Positions 1 through 6,150 are shown, numbered from the stretch's first letter. The stretch is DNA of 12,263 nucleotides from Nitrospirota bacterium (GCA_021838765.1 JAKCCY010000088.1:1-12263); one strand, 5' to 3'. Made by a program: numbers and translations. The notes: generated by a model from the sequence alone, not told the origin.

Positions 1-2
1 CA

Positions 3-815
3 GTTCTTCTATATGCAAATCCTTCGGTGGGAACACTGTTTCAACTCGATATTCAGCCATGGATAGGGAGGCCTCTCCTTTCTTTTTGGGCAGATCCACA
101 TGACCGGGACTTGTTTCTCGATGAGGTGAGCCAAAAAGGGGTTGTTCTGGACAGGGAGTCAGAATTGAGGATGCCTTCTGGAGAGAAAATATGGATGTCT
201 ATATCAGGAGGTTTTTCTCATATTTCAGAAGAGGATGTTCTGATTGTTGCTTTCCGGGATATTCATGATGCCAGGAAACGTCAGATGATTTTGCATCAGG
301 AGGTTCGGACGGATTTCCTGACTGGGCTGGGAAATCGCAAGGACCTGCAAGAAGCGCTTCCTCTGTCCATTGAACGGGCAAGGGAGGGGGCATATCCTCT
401 TGTCGTCTGTATCCTGGACCTCGATGACTTCAAGGCGGTGAATGATCTTTTTGGTCATGCTGCCGGAGATATCCTGCTTCGGGAAATGGCGCTGCGGATG
501 AAAGCTTCTCTCCGAGCTGAAGACTATATTGCCCGGCTCGGGGGGGATGAATTTGTCCTGATTCTGGAAAACCTCGAACCGAATGAAGATTTGATCGGTT
601 TTCTTGACAGATTCAGGGAGCTGATCGAAATGCCTGTAGCTCTGCCAACAGGGGAAAACGTATCAATCGGATTGAGTCTTGGTCTAACGATATACACTGA
701 AGGGGAGACTGATCCGGACCTTTTGATGAGACAGGCGGATGAGGCTCTTTATCGGGCAAAGGCTGAAAAGGGATCCAGAAGTTCATGGTGGAAAATTTAC
801 TCGATGGCACCCTGA
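3..815 (+). CDS. PAS-GGDEF diguanylate cyclase, 5' partial
   Basis: Likely makes the second messenger c-di-GMP from two GTP in response to a signal sensed by a PAS domain. The frame is open to the left edge, so the true start is outside the window; the GTG at 27 lies inside the PAS fold (it is preceded in frame by VLLYANPS, a typical PAS strand) and is not the start. Numbering from that GTG, the PAS remainder spans about 1-85, a short linker follows, and the GGDEF domain runs from DFLTGLGNR (96-104) to the end. The catalytic GGDEF motif is intact at 172-176, DLDDF lies at 131-135, and an RxxD inhibitory site (RAED, 163-166) sits exactly five residues before GGDEF, so product inhibition is expected. 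No EAL domain follows; the stop is at 813-815. Cyclase activity is inferred from intact motifs; the PAS ligand is unknown. Confidence 0.93.
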   Translation, partial: VLLYANPSVGTLFQLDIQPWIGRPLLSFWADPHDRDLFLDEVSQKGVVLDRESELRMPSGEKIWMSISGGFSHISEEDVLIVAFRDIHDARKRQMILHQEVRTDFLTGLGNRKDLQEALPLSIERAREGAYPLVVCILDLDDFKAVNDLFGHAAGDILLREMALRMKASLRAEDYIARLGGDEFVLILENLEPNEDLIGFLDRFRELIEMPVALPTGENVSIGLSLGLTIYTEGETDPDLLMRQADEALYRAKAEKGSRSSWWKIYSMAP

Positions 816-852
816 CCAGAATATCCTTATGGCTTGAAACTTCTGATTTTGA

Positions 853-2160
853 CTATAGATTTTTTTTGAGGATCAGGCTTTTTCGCTGATGGTTGTAGCT
901 GGCCCTTCTGGAAGGGGGAATATCCTCTAGCCGACAGGGGGAAAATCCCCGTTCCGAGAACCAGTGGCCTGTTTGTGTTGACAGGACAAAAATGGATTCC
1001 AGTCCATTTTCCCTGGCTTTCTTTTCAAACCATGAGAGAAGGTTTCCCGCTCGTCCGCATCTTCTATAGTCTGGATGGACGGCAAGACAGGCCAGCTCCC
1101 CCATCTTCTGGTCGAAAAACGGATAAAGCGCTCCGCAGCCGATAATGTTTCTATCTCGCCTTGTAACAGAAAAGAGGGAAATATCCGTTTCGATCGTTTC
1201 CCGGTTGCGACCTTTCAGAATGCCGGATGCTTCAAGTGGGCGGATGATTTCAAGAATTCCGGGGATGTCTTCAAGAGTTGCCTGCATGATGGATTCGAAT
1301 GGATCGGCAGAGATCAGTGTTCCGCACCCATCTCTTGTAAACAGTTCCAGCAACAGAGCTCCATCTTGAAGCCGATTGACAAGATGAACCCTGTCGACCC
1401 CTGCCGAGACCGTATCGATCGCCCGGCCAAGATGGTCTTTTTGGTTGGGTGAAAGCGTTTCCCGGAGAAGGAGGGCCTTCGCTTCCTTTGAGGTCAGCTC
1501 TCTGGTCGATTGTCCCTTCCGTTCGGGAATTCCTTCTTCATTCAAGAGAAACAAAAGTTTTTGGGCCCTGATCTCTTCCGCAACCGCTTGGGCAACATCC
1601 CGGCTGTCAAGAAAAAAAAGTTCCCCGGACAGGGAGACTCCCAGTGGAGAAATCAGGACAACTTCTCCCGAAGCGATGTGGGACTTGATGAAATCGGCCC
1701 GGATATGTCTGGGCTTCCCTGTAAAATAATGGTCTACCCCATTGATGACACCCATGGGTCTCGCGATCACATAGTTTCCACTGACGACTTTCAGCTGTGC
1801 GCCACTCATGGAAGAGTTGTCTCCACCACTTGAGAGTGCGGACTCAATCTCGAAACGGACACTTCCGACAGCTTCCCTGATGACCCCGAGAATGTTTTCT
1901 GTTGTGACCTGACCGGATGGTGTGGTTTCTACATGCAGCCTGTTTTTTTCAAGAAGATATTTGATCCTTGAGAAGGCTCCAAAAACGAGAATGATGCCGA
2001 TCCCGAGGCTTCTTAAAAGAGCGACATCACTTGCGATCGAGGAAAGTGTTCCGTCGGAAAGAGATTCATCTTCCAGACTGATGACAAATGTCTGTCCCCG
2101 AAATCGGTGAATGTAGGGAGATGATTCTCTAAAGCCACGAATAAACTGTTCTGGGTCCAT
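853..2160 (-). CDS. argA: N-acetylglutamate synthase ArgA (amino-acid kinase-like + GNAT)
   Basis: Acetylates L-glutamate with acetyl-CoA, the first step of arginine biosynthesis, in the cytoplasm. The 435-residue product is close to E. coli ArgA (443) and aligns along its length from memory: FRESSPYIHRFRGQTFV near the N-terminus, VVSGNYVIARPMGV (125-138), and DGALLLELFTRDGCGT (266-281) at the end of the amino-acid-kinase domain (about 20-285). That domain is regulatory in this family and usually carries arginine feedback inhibition. The GNAT domain covers about 292-430, with ALYPFF (344-349), the acetyl-CoA motif VHPDYRRCGRAGNLL (361-375), HWFSERGF (399-406) and YNHQRKS (422-428). The ATG at 2160 is chosen because ArgA similarity begins there; only a weak purine stretch (AGAAAG) precedes it. 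It is transcribed alone, convergent with the GGDEF gene (37 bp apart) and divergent from the lipoprotein gene. Confidence 0.96.
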   Translation of the reverse strand: MDPEQFIRGFRESSPYIHRFRGQTFVISLEDESLSDGTLSSIASDVALLRSLGIGIILVFGAFSRIKYLLEKNRLHVETTPSGQVTTENILGVIREAVGSVRFEIESALSSGGDNSSMSGAQLKVVSGNYVIARPMGVINGVDHYFTGKPRHIRADFIKSHIASGEVVLISPLGVSLSGELFFLDSRDVAQAVAEEIRAQKLLFLLNEEGIPERKGQSTRELTSKEAKALLLRETLSPNQKDHLGRAIDTVSAGVDRVHLVNRLQDGALLLELFTRDGCGTLISADPFESIMQATLEDIPGILEIIRPLEASGILKGRNRETIETDISLFSVTRRDRNIIGCGALYPFFDQKMGELACLAVHPDYRRCGRAGNLLSWFEKKARENGLESIFVLSTQTGHWFSERGFSPCRLEDIPPSRRASYNHQRKSLILKKNL

Positions 2161-2175
2161 CTTTCTGATCTGCCT

Positions 2176-2204
2176 TTTAAAATAGGTTTTTTTATCACCT
2201 TCAA
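2176..2204 (-). promoter_or_regulatory. possible sigma70-type promoter of argA
   Basis: On the minus strand TTGAAG (2199-2204) is followed after 17 bp by TTTAAA (2176-2181), each matching 4 of 6 positions of the -35 and -10 consensus. Transcription would start only about 8-10 nt before the argA ATG, leaving almost no leader. A start further upstream (beyond 2271) is equally possible and would place the inverted repeats at 2218-2271 in the leader. Confidence 0.25.
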
Positions 2205-2217
2205 TTTGGTCGAGTCT

Positions 2218-2271
2218 ACCAGAATCAGGGATGTTTTATCACCCGATTCTCTGTATTGACCGGATTCTGGT
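2218..2271. repeat. overlapping inverted repeats with two exclusive pairings
   Basis: ACCAGAATC (2218-2226) is an exact inverted match to GATTCTGGT (2263-2271). The same left arm can instead form a nearer hairpin: AGAATC (2221-2226) plus GGG (2228-2230) pairs with CCC (2242-2244) plus GATTCT (2245-2250), with one bulged A and an 11-nt loop. The two foldings exclude each other. This lies in the gap between divergent argA and the lipoprotein gene, so it could belong to a leader of argA or be a protein-binding site. There is no U-run that would make either form a clear intrinsic terminator. Confidence 0.35.
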
Positions 2272-2299
2272 CGGTGGGAAGAGTGCTGGGCCTTTTTGA

Positions 2300-2316
2300 G
2301 CAAGCAATTGTCTTGC
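2300..2316. repeat. small inverted repeat GCAAG-N7-CTTGC
   Basis: GCAAG (2300-2304) and CTTGC (2312-2316) flank a 7-bp AT-rich centre in the argA/lipoprotein gap. The size and symmetry suit an operator for a dimeric regulator, but five-base arms can also arise by chance and no regulator gene is adjacent. Confidence 0.2.
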
Positions 2317-2347
2317 AAAAGATGAACTCTAAAGACAGAATGGAGAA

Positions 2348-2387
2348 GGAGCTTTGCTAGCAGGGCTCCAAAGGACTTGAACTTTGG
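2348..2387 (+). promoter_or_regulatory. competing leader hairpins before the lipoprotein gene
   Basis: GGAGC (2348-2352) can pair with GCTCC (2365-2369), and CCAAAG (2368-2373) with CTTTGG (2382-2387) around an 8-nt loop. The two share bases 2368-2369, so they compete. CTCC (2366-2369) is also complementary to the GGAG ribosome-binding site at 2394-2397, so one state could hide it and the other free it. This is read directly from the sequence; any regulatory role is inference. Confidence 0.3.
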
Positions 2388-2405
2388 GTGAGTGGAGAAT
2401 GTGTT

Positions 2406-3062
2406 ATGGGGGATGCTTCGTTGATAAAGATAGGTCGTTTGGTTCATATCGGAGTTTTGGTTTCACTTTTGTCAGGGTGTACTTCTTTTCAAGGGGGCTC
2501 TCCCAATAAGAATCTCTTGCTTGATCAAAAATCGACTCAGTTTTACGTCATTCAAGTCCCACCGCCTGTTCCTCCGGACCATTTGATTCTGGTCGGTTAT
2601 TCGGCTTTTACCACGGATCACCGGATCAGTTTTACGGAGTTTCTCCGGTTATCGATCCCACCCCATTCTCCCGGTCATTATTATCTGACGAACTATTCCC
2701 GGACGGTTGAGTATGCTCCAGGCGGTCAGACTGGCCCGGGGTGGGTTCATCCCTTCTTTGGACACCCGTACCGATATCGCTATCAGGGAGACCTGGTGAT
2801 GATTGCTTCGCAATGGGCCAAGATTCAGAAAAAAAGGGAGAAAAAACTTGCCAGGGAAGAAAAGGCCGAGAAAAAGGCCGCTGAGATGTCCCCTGAAAAA
2901 CAGGTTCATGGTCCTGATGGGGGGGAAGTGATACAGGCAGATGAGCATTCGCTCACAGAGGTTTTGCCTTCAGGTGCGTATATTGTTCATCCCAAACGGG
3001 AACTTGTCAGGCGGGGGCTTTACTGGAATGGCAAAGGTTGGGTTCCTGTCATTGCCCACTGA
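2406..3062 (+). CDS. secreted lipoprotein of unknown function
   Basis: I do not recognise the family. The ATG at 2406 is chosen because GGAG (2394-2397) sits 8 nt before it; a GTG at 2388 is in frame but would start upstream of that site. The 218-residue product begins with a short basic and hydrophobic signal ending in the lipobox LLSGC, so Cys25 should be lipidated and the protein anchored in a membrane facing the periplasm or cell surface. The mature part has a proline-rich start (PPPVPPDH), an aromatic middle rich in Tyr, Gly and Pro (HPFFGHPYRYRYQGD), a charged probable helix rich in Lys, Glu and Ala (KIQKKREKKLAREEKAEKK), and a C-terminal ELVRRGLYWNGKGWVPV that looks like a small folded repeat-type motif. 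It stands alone, divergent from argA and convergent with the cupredoxin gene. Confidence 0.8.
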   Translation: MGDASLIKIGRLVHIGVLVSLLSGCTSFQGGSPNKNLLLDQKSTQFYVIQVPPPVPPDHLILVGYSAFTTDHRISFTEFLRLSIPPHSPGHYYLTNYSRTVEYAPGGQTGPGWVHPFFGHPYRYRYQGDLVMIASQWAKIQKKREKKLAREEKAEKKAAEMSPEKQVHGPDGGEVIQADEHSLTEVLPSGAYIVHPKRELVRRGLYWNGKGWVPVIAH

Positions 3063-3080
3063 GAGGATTTTGTCCGAATC

Positions 3081-3446
3081 TTAGGGGGAAGAGTCTCCGA
3101 CGGAGACCACCCCCTTGGCCGTCTTGGGGTGGAAATCCCCGAAGAAAGCGTAAGTTCCCTTTGGTAATGGGCGAACGGGAACCCGGATGGTTTTGTGGGG
3201 AAGGACGAGAATCTCAAACTCAAGATCGTAGCTTTCAAACTCTTCCGGATGATTGTCCTTGTTCTCAAGGACAATGACAAAACGTTTATTGGGTAAAACC
3301 GAAATTTTTTCCGGAATGAACTGATGGTGTTGTAACGTCAGCGGAACGTCGTCGGTGTTTTGGGCGGTTAGAGCGGATGGAACTATCAAGACGAGGCCGA
3401 TGGCAAATAGGGTGCAACGAGCAATGATTGTCTTAGGTCTGGACAT
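3081..3446 (-). CDS. periplasmic cupredoxin-like protein of the FTR1 operon
   Basis: A small exported cupredoxin-fold protein of 121 residues, probably handing iron (or copper) to the FTR1 permease encoded just upstream. Residues 1 to about 28 are a Sec signal peptide (basic start, hydrophobic core, ending SALTA). The mature part is about 93 residues and carries ENKDNHPEEFES (61-72) and FFGDFHPKTAKG (101-112), which I recall as typical of cupredoxin-like proteins linked to FTR1 permeases. The only cysteine is in the signal peptide, so the mature protein lacks the Cys ligand of a blue-copper site; acidic residues and His66/His106 are the likely metal ligands, by inference. The ATG at 3446 is preceded by GGGAG and lies 12 bp after the FTR1 stop, so the two are translated from one mRNA. 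E. coli EfeO instead fuses a cupredoxin domain to an M75 domain; no M75 part is present here. Confidence 0.82.
   Translation of the reverse strand: MSRPKTIIARCTLFAIGLVLIVPSALTAQNTDDVPLTLQHHQFIPEKISVLPNKRFVIVLENKDNHPEEFESYDLEFEILVLPHKTIRVPVRPLPKGTYAFFGDFHPKTAKGVVSVGDSSP
3083..3115. terminator. stem-loop between convergent genes, possible bidirectional terminator
   Basis: AGGGGG (3083-3088) pairs with CCCCCT (3110-3115). Inside, after a small internal loop, GTCTCC (3093-3098) pairs exactly with GGAGAC (3102-3107) around a GAC loop, giving about 12 mostly G-C pairs. It lies 20 bp after the lipoprotein stop on the plus strand and covers the last codons and part of the stop of the cupredoxin gene on the minus strand. 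Neither side has a clear T-run, so it may stop transcription weakly, need Rho, or protect the 3' ends of the mRNAs. Confidence 0.5.
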
Positions 3447-3458
3447 TTTTCTCCCGGG

Positions 3459-4289
3459 TCAATGGGCCGGTTTTTTTCCGGACTGTTCCGCCCGTCGCAA
3501 CAACAGAAACATTCCTGTCAGATAGACGGATACTGTGAGGATCATGATGAGGGGCGGTTTTGACCTGTAACCCAGAAAGTCCGCAAGCATCCCTCCAAAA
3601 TAAGAGTGTTCGTTCAGGATCCTGCTTGTATCCCATGTCTGGAAGATAATCGGAGGAAGAATTCCCATGGCGACAAGTCGCCCTGTTCCGGCTGCAAGCA
3701 TTCCTCCGGCCATGACGATCAGGAGTATCGACGAGATTCTGAGAAATGTCGAAATGGGGATATGTGCGGTTGATTTGAATAGGATGAGGACAAGAAGGAT
3801 AGCCGTTGCGGATCCGGCAAGGCCAGCAGCCATTGGAGCGGCTATGGATTCTCCTGGAGCGGACTGAAGGGAGATCCCCCATAGAAAAAGGACCGTTTCA
3901 AGACCCTCCCTGAAGACACCCATGAAAGCCAGTAAAAATAAAATCCATACATTCTCCGTCTTGATCGCGGCAGTAGCCTTTTCCTTGAGGGCTCCTCCCT
4001 GTTCCCGCCCGTTTTTCGCCATCCATATCACCATGTAGGAAAGGAATATCGTTGGCAGGAAAAAAACACATACATCAAGAATATTTTTGGCATTCCCGGA
4101 GAGAAATGATTCGAGATGATCCGCAAGAACCCCCAGAACGAGGCAACACGCGACCGCTACACCGGTACCCATCAGGACAAATCTCTGTCCCTTCCGGTCT
4201 CCCAGTCTTTTCAGTGTGGACAGAAGGATGCCAACAAGAAGTGATGCTTCGAGTGTTTCCCGGACGAGGATCAAATATGTCTCAATCAA
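3459..4289 (-). CDS. FTR1-family iron permease (EfeU-like)
   Basis: Inner-membrane permease of the FTR1/OFeT family, which imports iron; yeast Ftr1 and E. coli EfeU are the reference members. The 276-residue product matches the usual bacterial length and topology of about seven membrane segments. Both signature iron-binding REXXE motifs are intact: RETLE (10-14) in the first helix and REGLE (127-131) inside AFMGVFREGLETVLFLWG. The start is TTG at 4289: AGGGGAG (4299-4305 on the minus strand) lies 9 nt before it, and the next in-frame codons upstream run into a stop at 4317-4319 without another start. It is the first gene of an operon with the cupredoxin gene. A strong sigma70-like promoter overlapped by a Fur-box-like site lies directly upstream, predicting induction in low iron. 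Substrate oxidation state is not shown by the sequence. Confidence 0.94.
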   Translation of the reverse strand: MIETYLILVRETLEASLLVGILLSTLKRLGDRKGQRFVLMGTGVAVACCLVLGVLADHLESFLSGNAKNILDVCVFFLPTIFLSYMVIWMAKNGREQGGALKEKATAAIKTENVWILFLLAFMGVFREGLETVLFLWGISLQSAPGESIAAPMAAGLAGSATAILLVLILFKSTAHIPISTFLRISSILLIVMAGGMLAAGTGRLVAMGILPPIIFQTWDTSRILNEHSYFGGMLADFLGYRSKPPLIMILTVSVYLTGMFLLLRRAEQSGKKPAH

Positions 4290-4310
4290 GACCTTCTTCT
4301 CCCCTACAAG

Positions 4311-4330
4311 TGAGATTCATTATCATGTTC
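4311..4330 (-). promoter_or_regulatory. Fur-box-like operator of the FTR1 operon
   Basis: On the minus strand, TGATAATGAATCTCA (4325 down to 4311) matches 12 of 14 defined positions of the 7-1-7 Fur consensus TGATAATNATTATCA. Against the classical 19-bp Fur box, 4330 to 4312 matches 14 of 19. It covers the predicted transcription start (about 4326) of the FTR1 operon, where a bound repressor would block transcription. Counts were made by eye. Fur is the natural candidate because the regulated genes are for iron uptake. Confidence 0.62.
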
Positions 4331-4332
4331 AT

Positions 4333-4362
4333 ATTTTATCTTGCGGCCGGGAAGGCTGTCAA
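4333..4362 (-). promoter_or_regulatory. sigma70-type promoter of the FTR1-cupredoxin operon
   Basis: On the minus strand a perfect -35 box TTGACA (4357-4362) is followed after 18 bp by TAAAAT (4333-4338), matching 5 of 6 positions of the -10 consensus. Transcription should start near 4326, giving a leader of about 36 nt with the AGGGGAG ribosome-binding site well placed before the TTG start at 4289. The Fur-like site lies immediately downstream. Confidence 0.68.
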
Positions 4363-4715
4363 ATTCAAGAGGTTTTTTAAGGAAATCTCCTGAAAGGGTA
4401 CCTTTGATATCAGAACCTGTCGCCCGTCAAAAGAGTCTTCTTAAAAGAAAGAATTTCATATCACGGAGCAAGGATCATCGGATAAGTCGAACCCGAAAGT
4501 TCTTCCATAAAGGGGACAGCGATTCCTTTCGCACTTAAAGACGATACGAAAGTATCCATTCCCGGGCGTTAAGGAAAGTCTATGATGACCCGAAGAGATG
4601 CTATGCATGGATAAGCATTTCTGGCATTCTGATCATGGTTTTTTGATCTTTGATGAAAGTGGTATCTCAATTTTTTCGGCTATTTCAATCTATGGAAACA
4701 CAAGGAGAAGCTCTG
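4363..4715. other. gap upstream of the chemoreceptor, with small hairpins
   Basis: No gene is convincing here. Short structures cluster: AAAGG-GTA-CCTTT (4395-4407 region), CGCCCG (4421-4426) complementary to CGGGCG (4563-4568), and between those arms GAAC-CCGAAA-GTTC (4489-4502), AAAGG-N11-CCTTT (4509-4529), and GATAC-GAAA-GTATC (4543-4556), a five-pair stem closed by a GNRA-type tetraloop. They could be the leader of the chemoreceptor mRNA or a small RNA, or be coincidental. I found no convincing sigma70, sigma28 or sigma54 promoter for the chemoreceptor. In-frame codons from 4650 to 4715 might be a longer N-terminus of that gene. Confidence 0.3.
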
Positions 4716-5741
4716 ATGGCATTGGACGAGGAAACCAGTCGGATCTTGAAAGAAAACGAGTCTCTTAAGAATGAACTCTCTTCTGTTCGTGACCTTTTTG
4801 AAAAAATGGGGGTGTTCGGGCAGTCCCTGACGGAAATTCAGGCTTCTTTCAAGGTATTTTCCGAATCTATGGCCAAGGAACGTGAACGTATTGCTCTTTC
4901 GGCATCACTTGTGGAAAAAGCCGAGTCAATGGTCTCGAATCTTTCGAAAAGCCTCCTTCAAATTTCCATCGATACCCGAAAAAATTCAAAAAATGTCGAT
5001 CAACTGAATGAACGAACCGGTCAGATCAGTGGAATTGTCCAGTTGATCAAGGATGTTTCTGGGCAAACGAACCTTCTGGCTTTGAACGCGGCTATTGAAG
5101 CGGCTCGGGCCGGAGAGCAGGGGAGGGGGTTTGCTGTTGTTGCTGACGAAGTCAGAAAACTTGCAGAACGTACGAGAAGTGCCACCAATGAAATTGCGAC
5201 ACTCGTTTCCACCATTCAGGCGGAAACGTTGCAGACAAAATCCCAGATGGAGTCCTGGTCAAAGGATTCTGAAAATCTGAACCGGGAGGGTGAGACCGTT
5301 TCGGGAGAGATGATGTCTATTCGCGGATTGTCGAGAGAGATTGAACAAACGGTCTCCGCCGCATCTGTGAGAAGCTTCCTTGAGTTGACCAAGCTGGATC
5401 ACCTGATTTTCAAGTTCGATGTCTACCGATTTGTTTTTGGTATGTCGACGAAAAAAGTCGAAGATTTTGCAAGCCATACATCCTGCCGTCTGGGACGATG
5501 GTATTACGAAGGGGAAGGAAGAAAAATGTTCATTTCCTATCCGGAATTCCAGTCCATTGAACGACCCCATGAGGCGGTTCATTCAGAGGCCAAGAGGGCT
5601 ATTGAAGCAACGGTAAGGGAGAATGTTTCGGAAACACTCATGGCCATGGACCGGATGGAGAGTGAAAGCCTAAAGGTGATTTCAGCTCTTGATGCACTCG
5701 CCAGGAAAGCGGAAACAGAAGTGTCCACAGCCAAAGTTTAG
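4716..5741 (+). CDS. cytoplasmic chemoreceptor (MCP) with C-terminal CZB zinc domain
   Basis: A soluble methyl-accepting chemotaxis protein that would signal through CheW/CheA to the flagellar motor or a related output. The ATG at 4716 is chosen because AAGGAG (4702-4707) lies 8 nt before it; in-frame TTG 4650, ATG 4653 and ATG 4692 have no ribosome-binding site but would add up to 22 residues. Numbering from 4716 (341 residues), an N-terminal coiled coil (1 to about 95) leads to the highly conserved signalling tip [20 protein letters not shown] through VRKLAERT (about 117-153), then the returning helix, then a chemoreceptor zinc-binding domain. The CZB 3His/1Cys set is complete: His229 (LDHLIFK), Cys257 (CRLGRWYY), His285 and His289 (PHEAVH). 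There is no membrane segment or periplasmic sensor, as in H. pylori TlpD. CZB domains are linked to zinc or oxidant sensing. No CheR-tethering pentapeptide ends the protein. Confidence 0.93.
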   Translation: MALDEETSRILKENESLKNELSSVRDLFEKMGVFGQSLTEIQASFKVFSESMAKERERIALSASLVEKAESMVSNLSKSLLQISIDTRKNSKNVDQLNERTGQISGIVQLIKDVSGQTNLLALNAAIEAARAGEQGRGFAVVADEVRKLAERTRSATNEIATLVSTIQAETLQTKSQMESWSKDSENLNREGETVSGEMMSIRGLSREIEQTVSAASVRSFLELTKLDHLIFKFDVYRFVFGMSTKKVEDFASHTSCRLGRWYYEGEGRKMFISYPEFQSIERPHEAVHSEAKRAIEATVRENVSETLMAMDRMESESLKVISALDALARKAETEVSTAKV

Positions 5742-6003
5742 TGTTGGCAGTTCTTTGTTGGACCATCCGGTCAAGTGGATTCCCGACAGCTTGCCGACAG
5801 GTGATTATGAGGCTCTTCCGGGGGGGGCTCCTGATGGTGCTTTCCCCAGAAGAAGGTTGGCATTCGGAAGTCATCCGGTTCCATTTCTGATTGTGAACCT
5901 GATTTTCAGTAGACATTTTTTCCGGAACAGCTCCAAAAGGGAAGAGAAGCCCGAATCGTTTTTCCTCAAAAGTGTTGAATGTTTCCGAATGGGATCTGCC
6001 CGC
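5742..6003. other. intergenic stretch with no supported gene
   Basis: This stretch after the chemoreceptor stop holds no open frame I would defend. It contains an eight-G run (5820-5827), a TTCCGGAA palindrome near 5919-5926, and a distant inverted pair CATTCGGAA (5861-5869) / TTCCGAATG (5983-5991). No intrinsic terminator with a T-run is obvious after the chemoreceptor gene. Confidence 0.5.
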
Positions 6004-6031
6004 TTGATGAAGTTTTCCTGTCTGTCATAAT
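6004..6031 (+). promoter_or_regulatory. candidate recCB promoter, extended -10 type
   Basis: TTGATG (6004-6009) is followed after 16 bp by CATAAT (6026-6031), 4 of 6 and 5 of 6 matches to the consensus boxes. The bases TGT directly before CATAAT resemble an extended -10 element. Transcription would start near 6038, leaving a leader of about 113 nt that contains an AT-rich part and a small hairpin (6081-6096). Confidence 0.42.
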
Positions 6032-6080
6032 CGCCTTCCTTCAATATTATTATGCAAGAGTTTCTTTTTTATTTAATGTT

Positions 6081-6096
6081 CCCTATCCTTTTAGGG
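6081..6096 (+). repeat. small hairpin in the recC leader
   Basis: CCCTA (6081-6085) pairs with TAGGG (6092-6096) around a 6-nt loop, about 40 nt before the recC ribosome-binding site. There is no T-run after it, so it does not look like a terminator. A role in leader stability is possible but unsupported. Confidence 0.25.
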
Positions 6097-6150
6097 TATC
6101 AGGAGATCCCCGGTTGTTTAATCAAAGGTCAATAAACTGGAGTCTATGGG

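Noticed and set aside
540..546. Seven-G run exactly at the GGDEF codons, a possible slippage (phase-variation) site
   Set aside because: Similar G7 or G8 runs occur at 2929-2935, 5820-5827 and 10795-10801, so it is not special to this gene and follows from two glycine GGG codons.
2013..2447. Minus-strand open frame of 144 codons overlapping the argA start
   Set aside because: It is in a different frame from argA, is unsupported by any motif, and covers the lipoprotein start and leader.
2263..2597. A 13-base direct repeat, GATTCTGGTCGGT, at 2263-2275 and 2585-2597
   Set aside because: About one such pair is expected by chance in a window this long; one copy is simply coding sequence in the lipoprotein gene.
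4363..4715. Flagellar sigma28 or sigma54 promoter for the chemoreceptor
   Set aside because: The best -10-like match (TCGGATAA, 4478-4485) has no -35 box at the right distance, and TGGCA near 4622 lacks the -12 GC element.
5638..5916. Minus-strand open frame of 92 codons in the same gap
   Set aside because: It runs antisense into the chemoreceptor 3' end, lacks a well-spaced ribosome-binding site and shows no known motif.
5861..5991. Inverted pair CATTCGGAA / TTCCGAATG 113 nt apart
   Set aside because: Long spacing and no supporting structure between the arms; likely coincidence.
5689..6030. Plus-strand open frame of 113 codons after and overlapping the chemoreceptor
   Set aside because: It starts inside the chemoreceptor gene, has no good ribosome-binding site, and its product has no recognisable domain or coherent composition.
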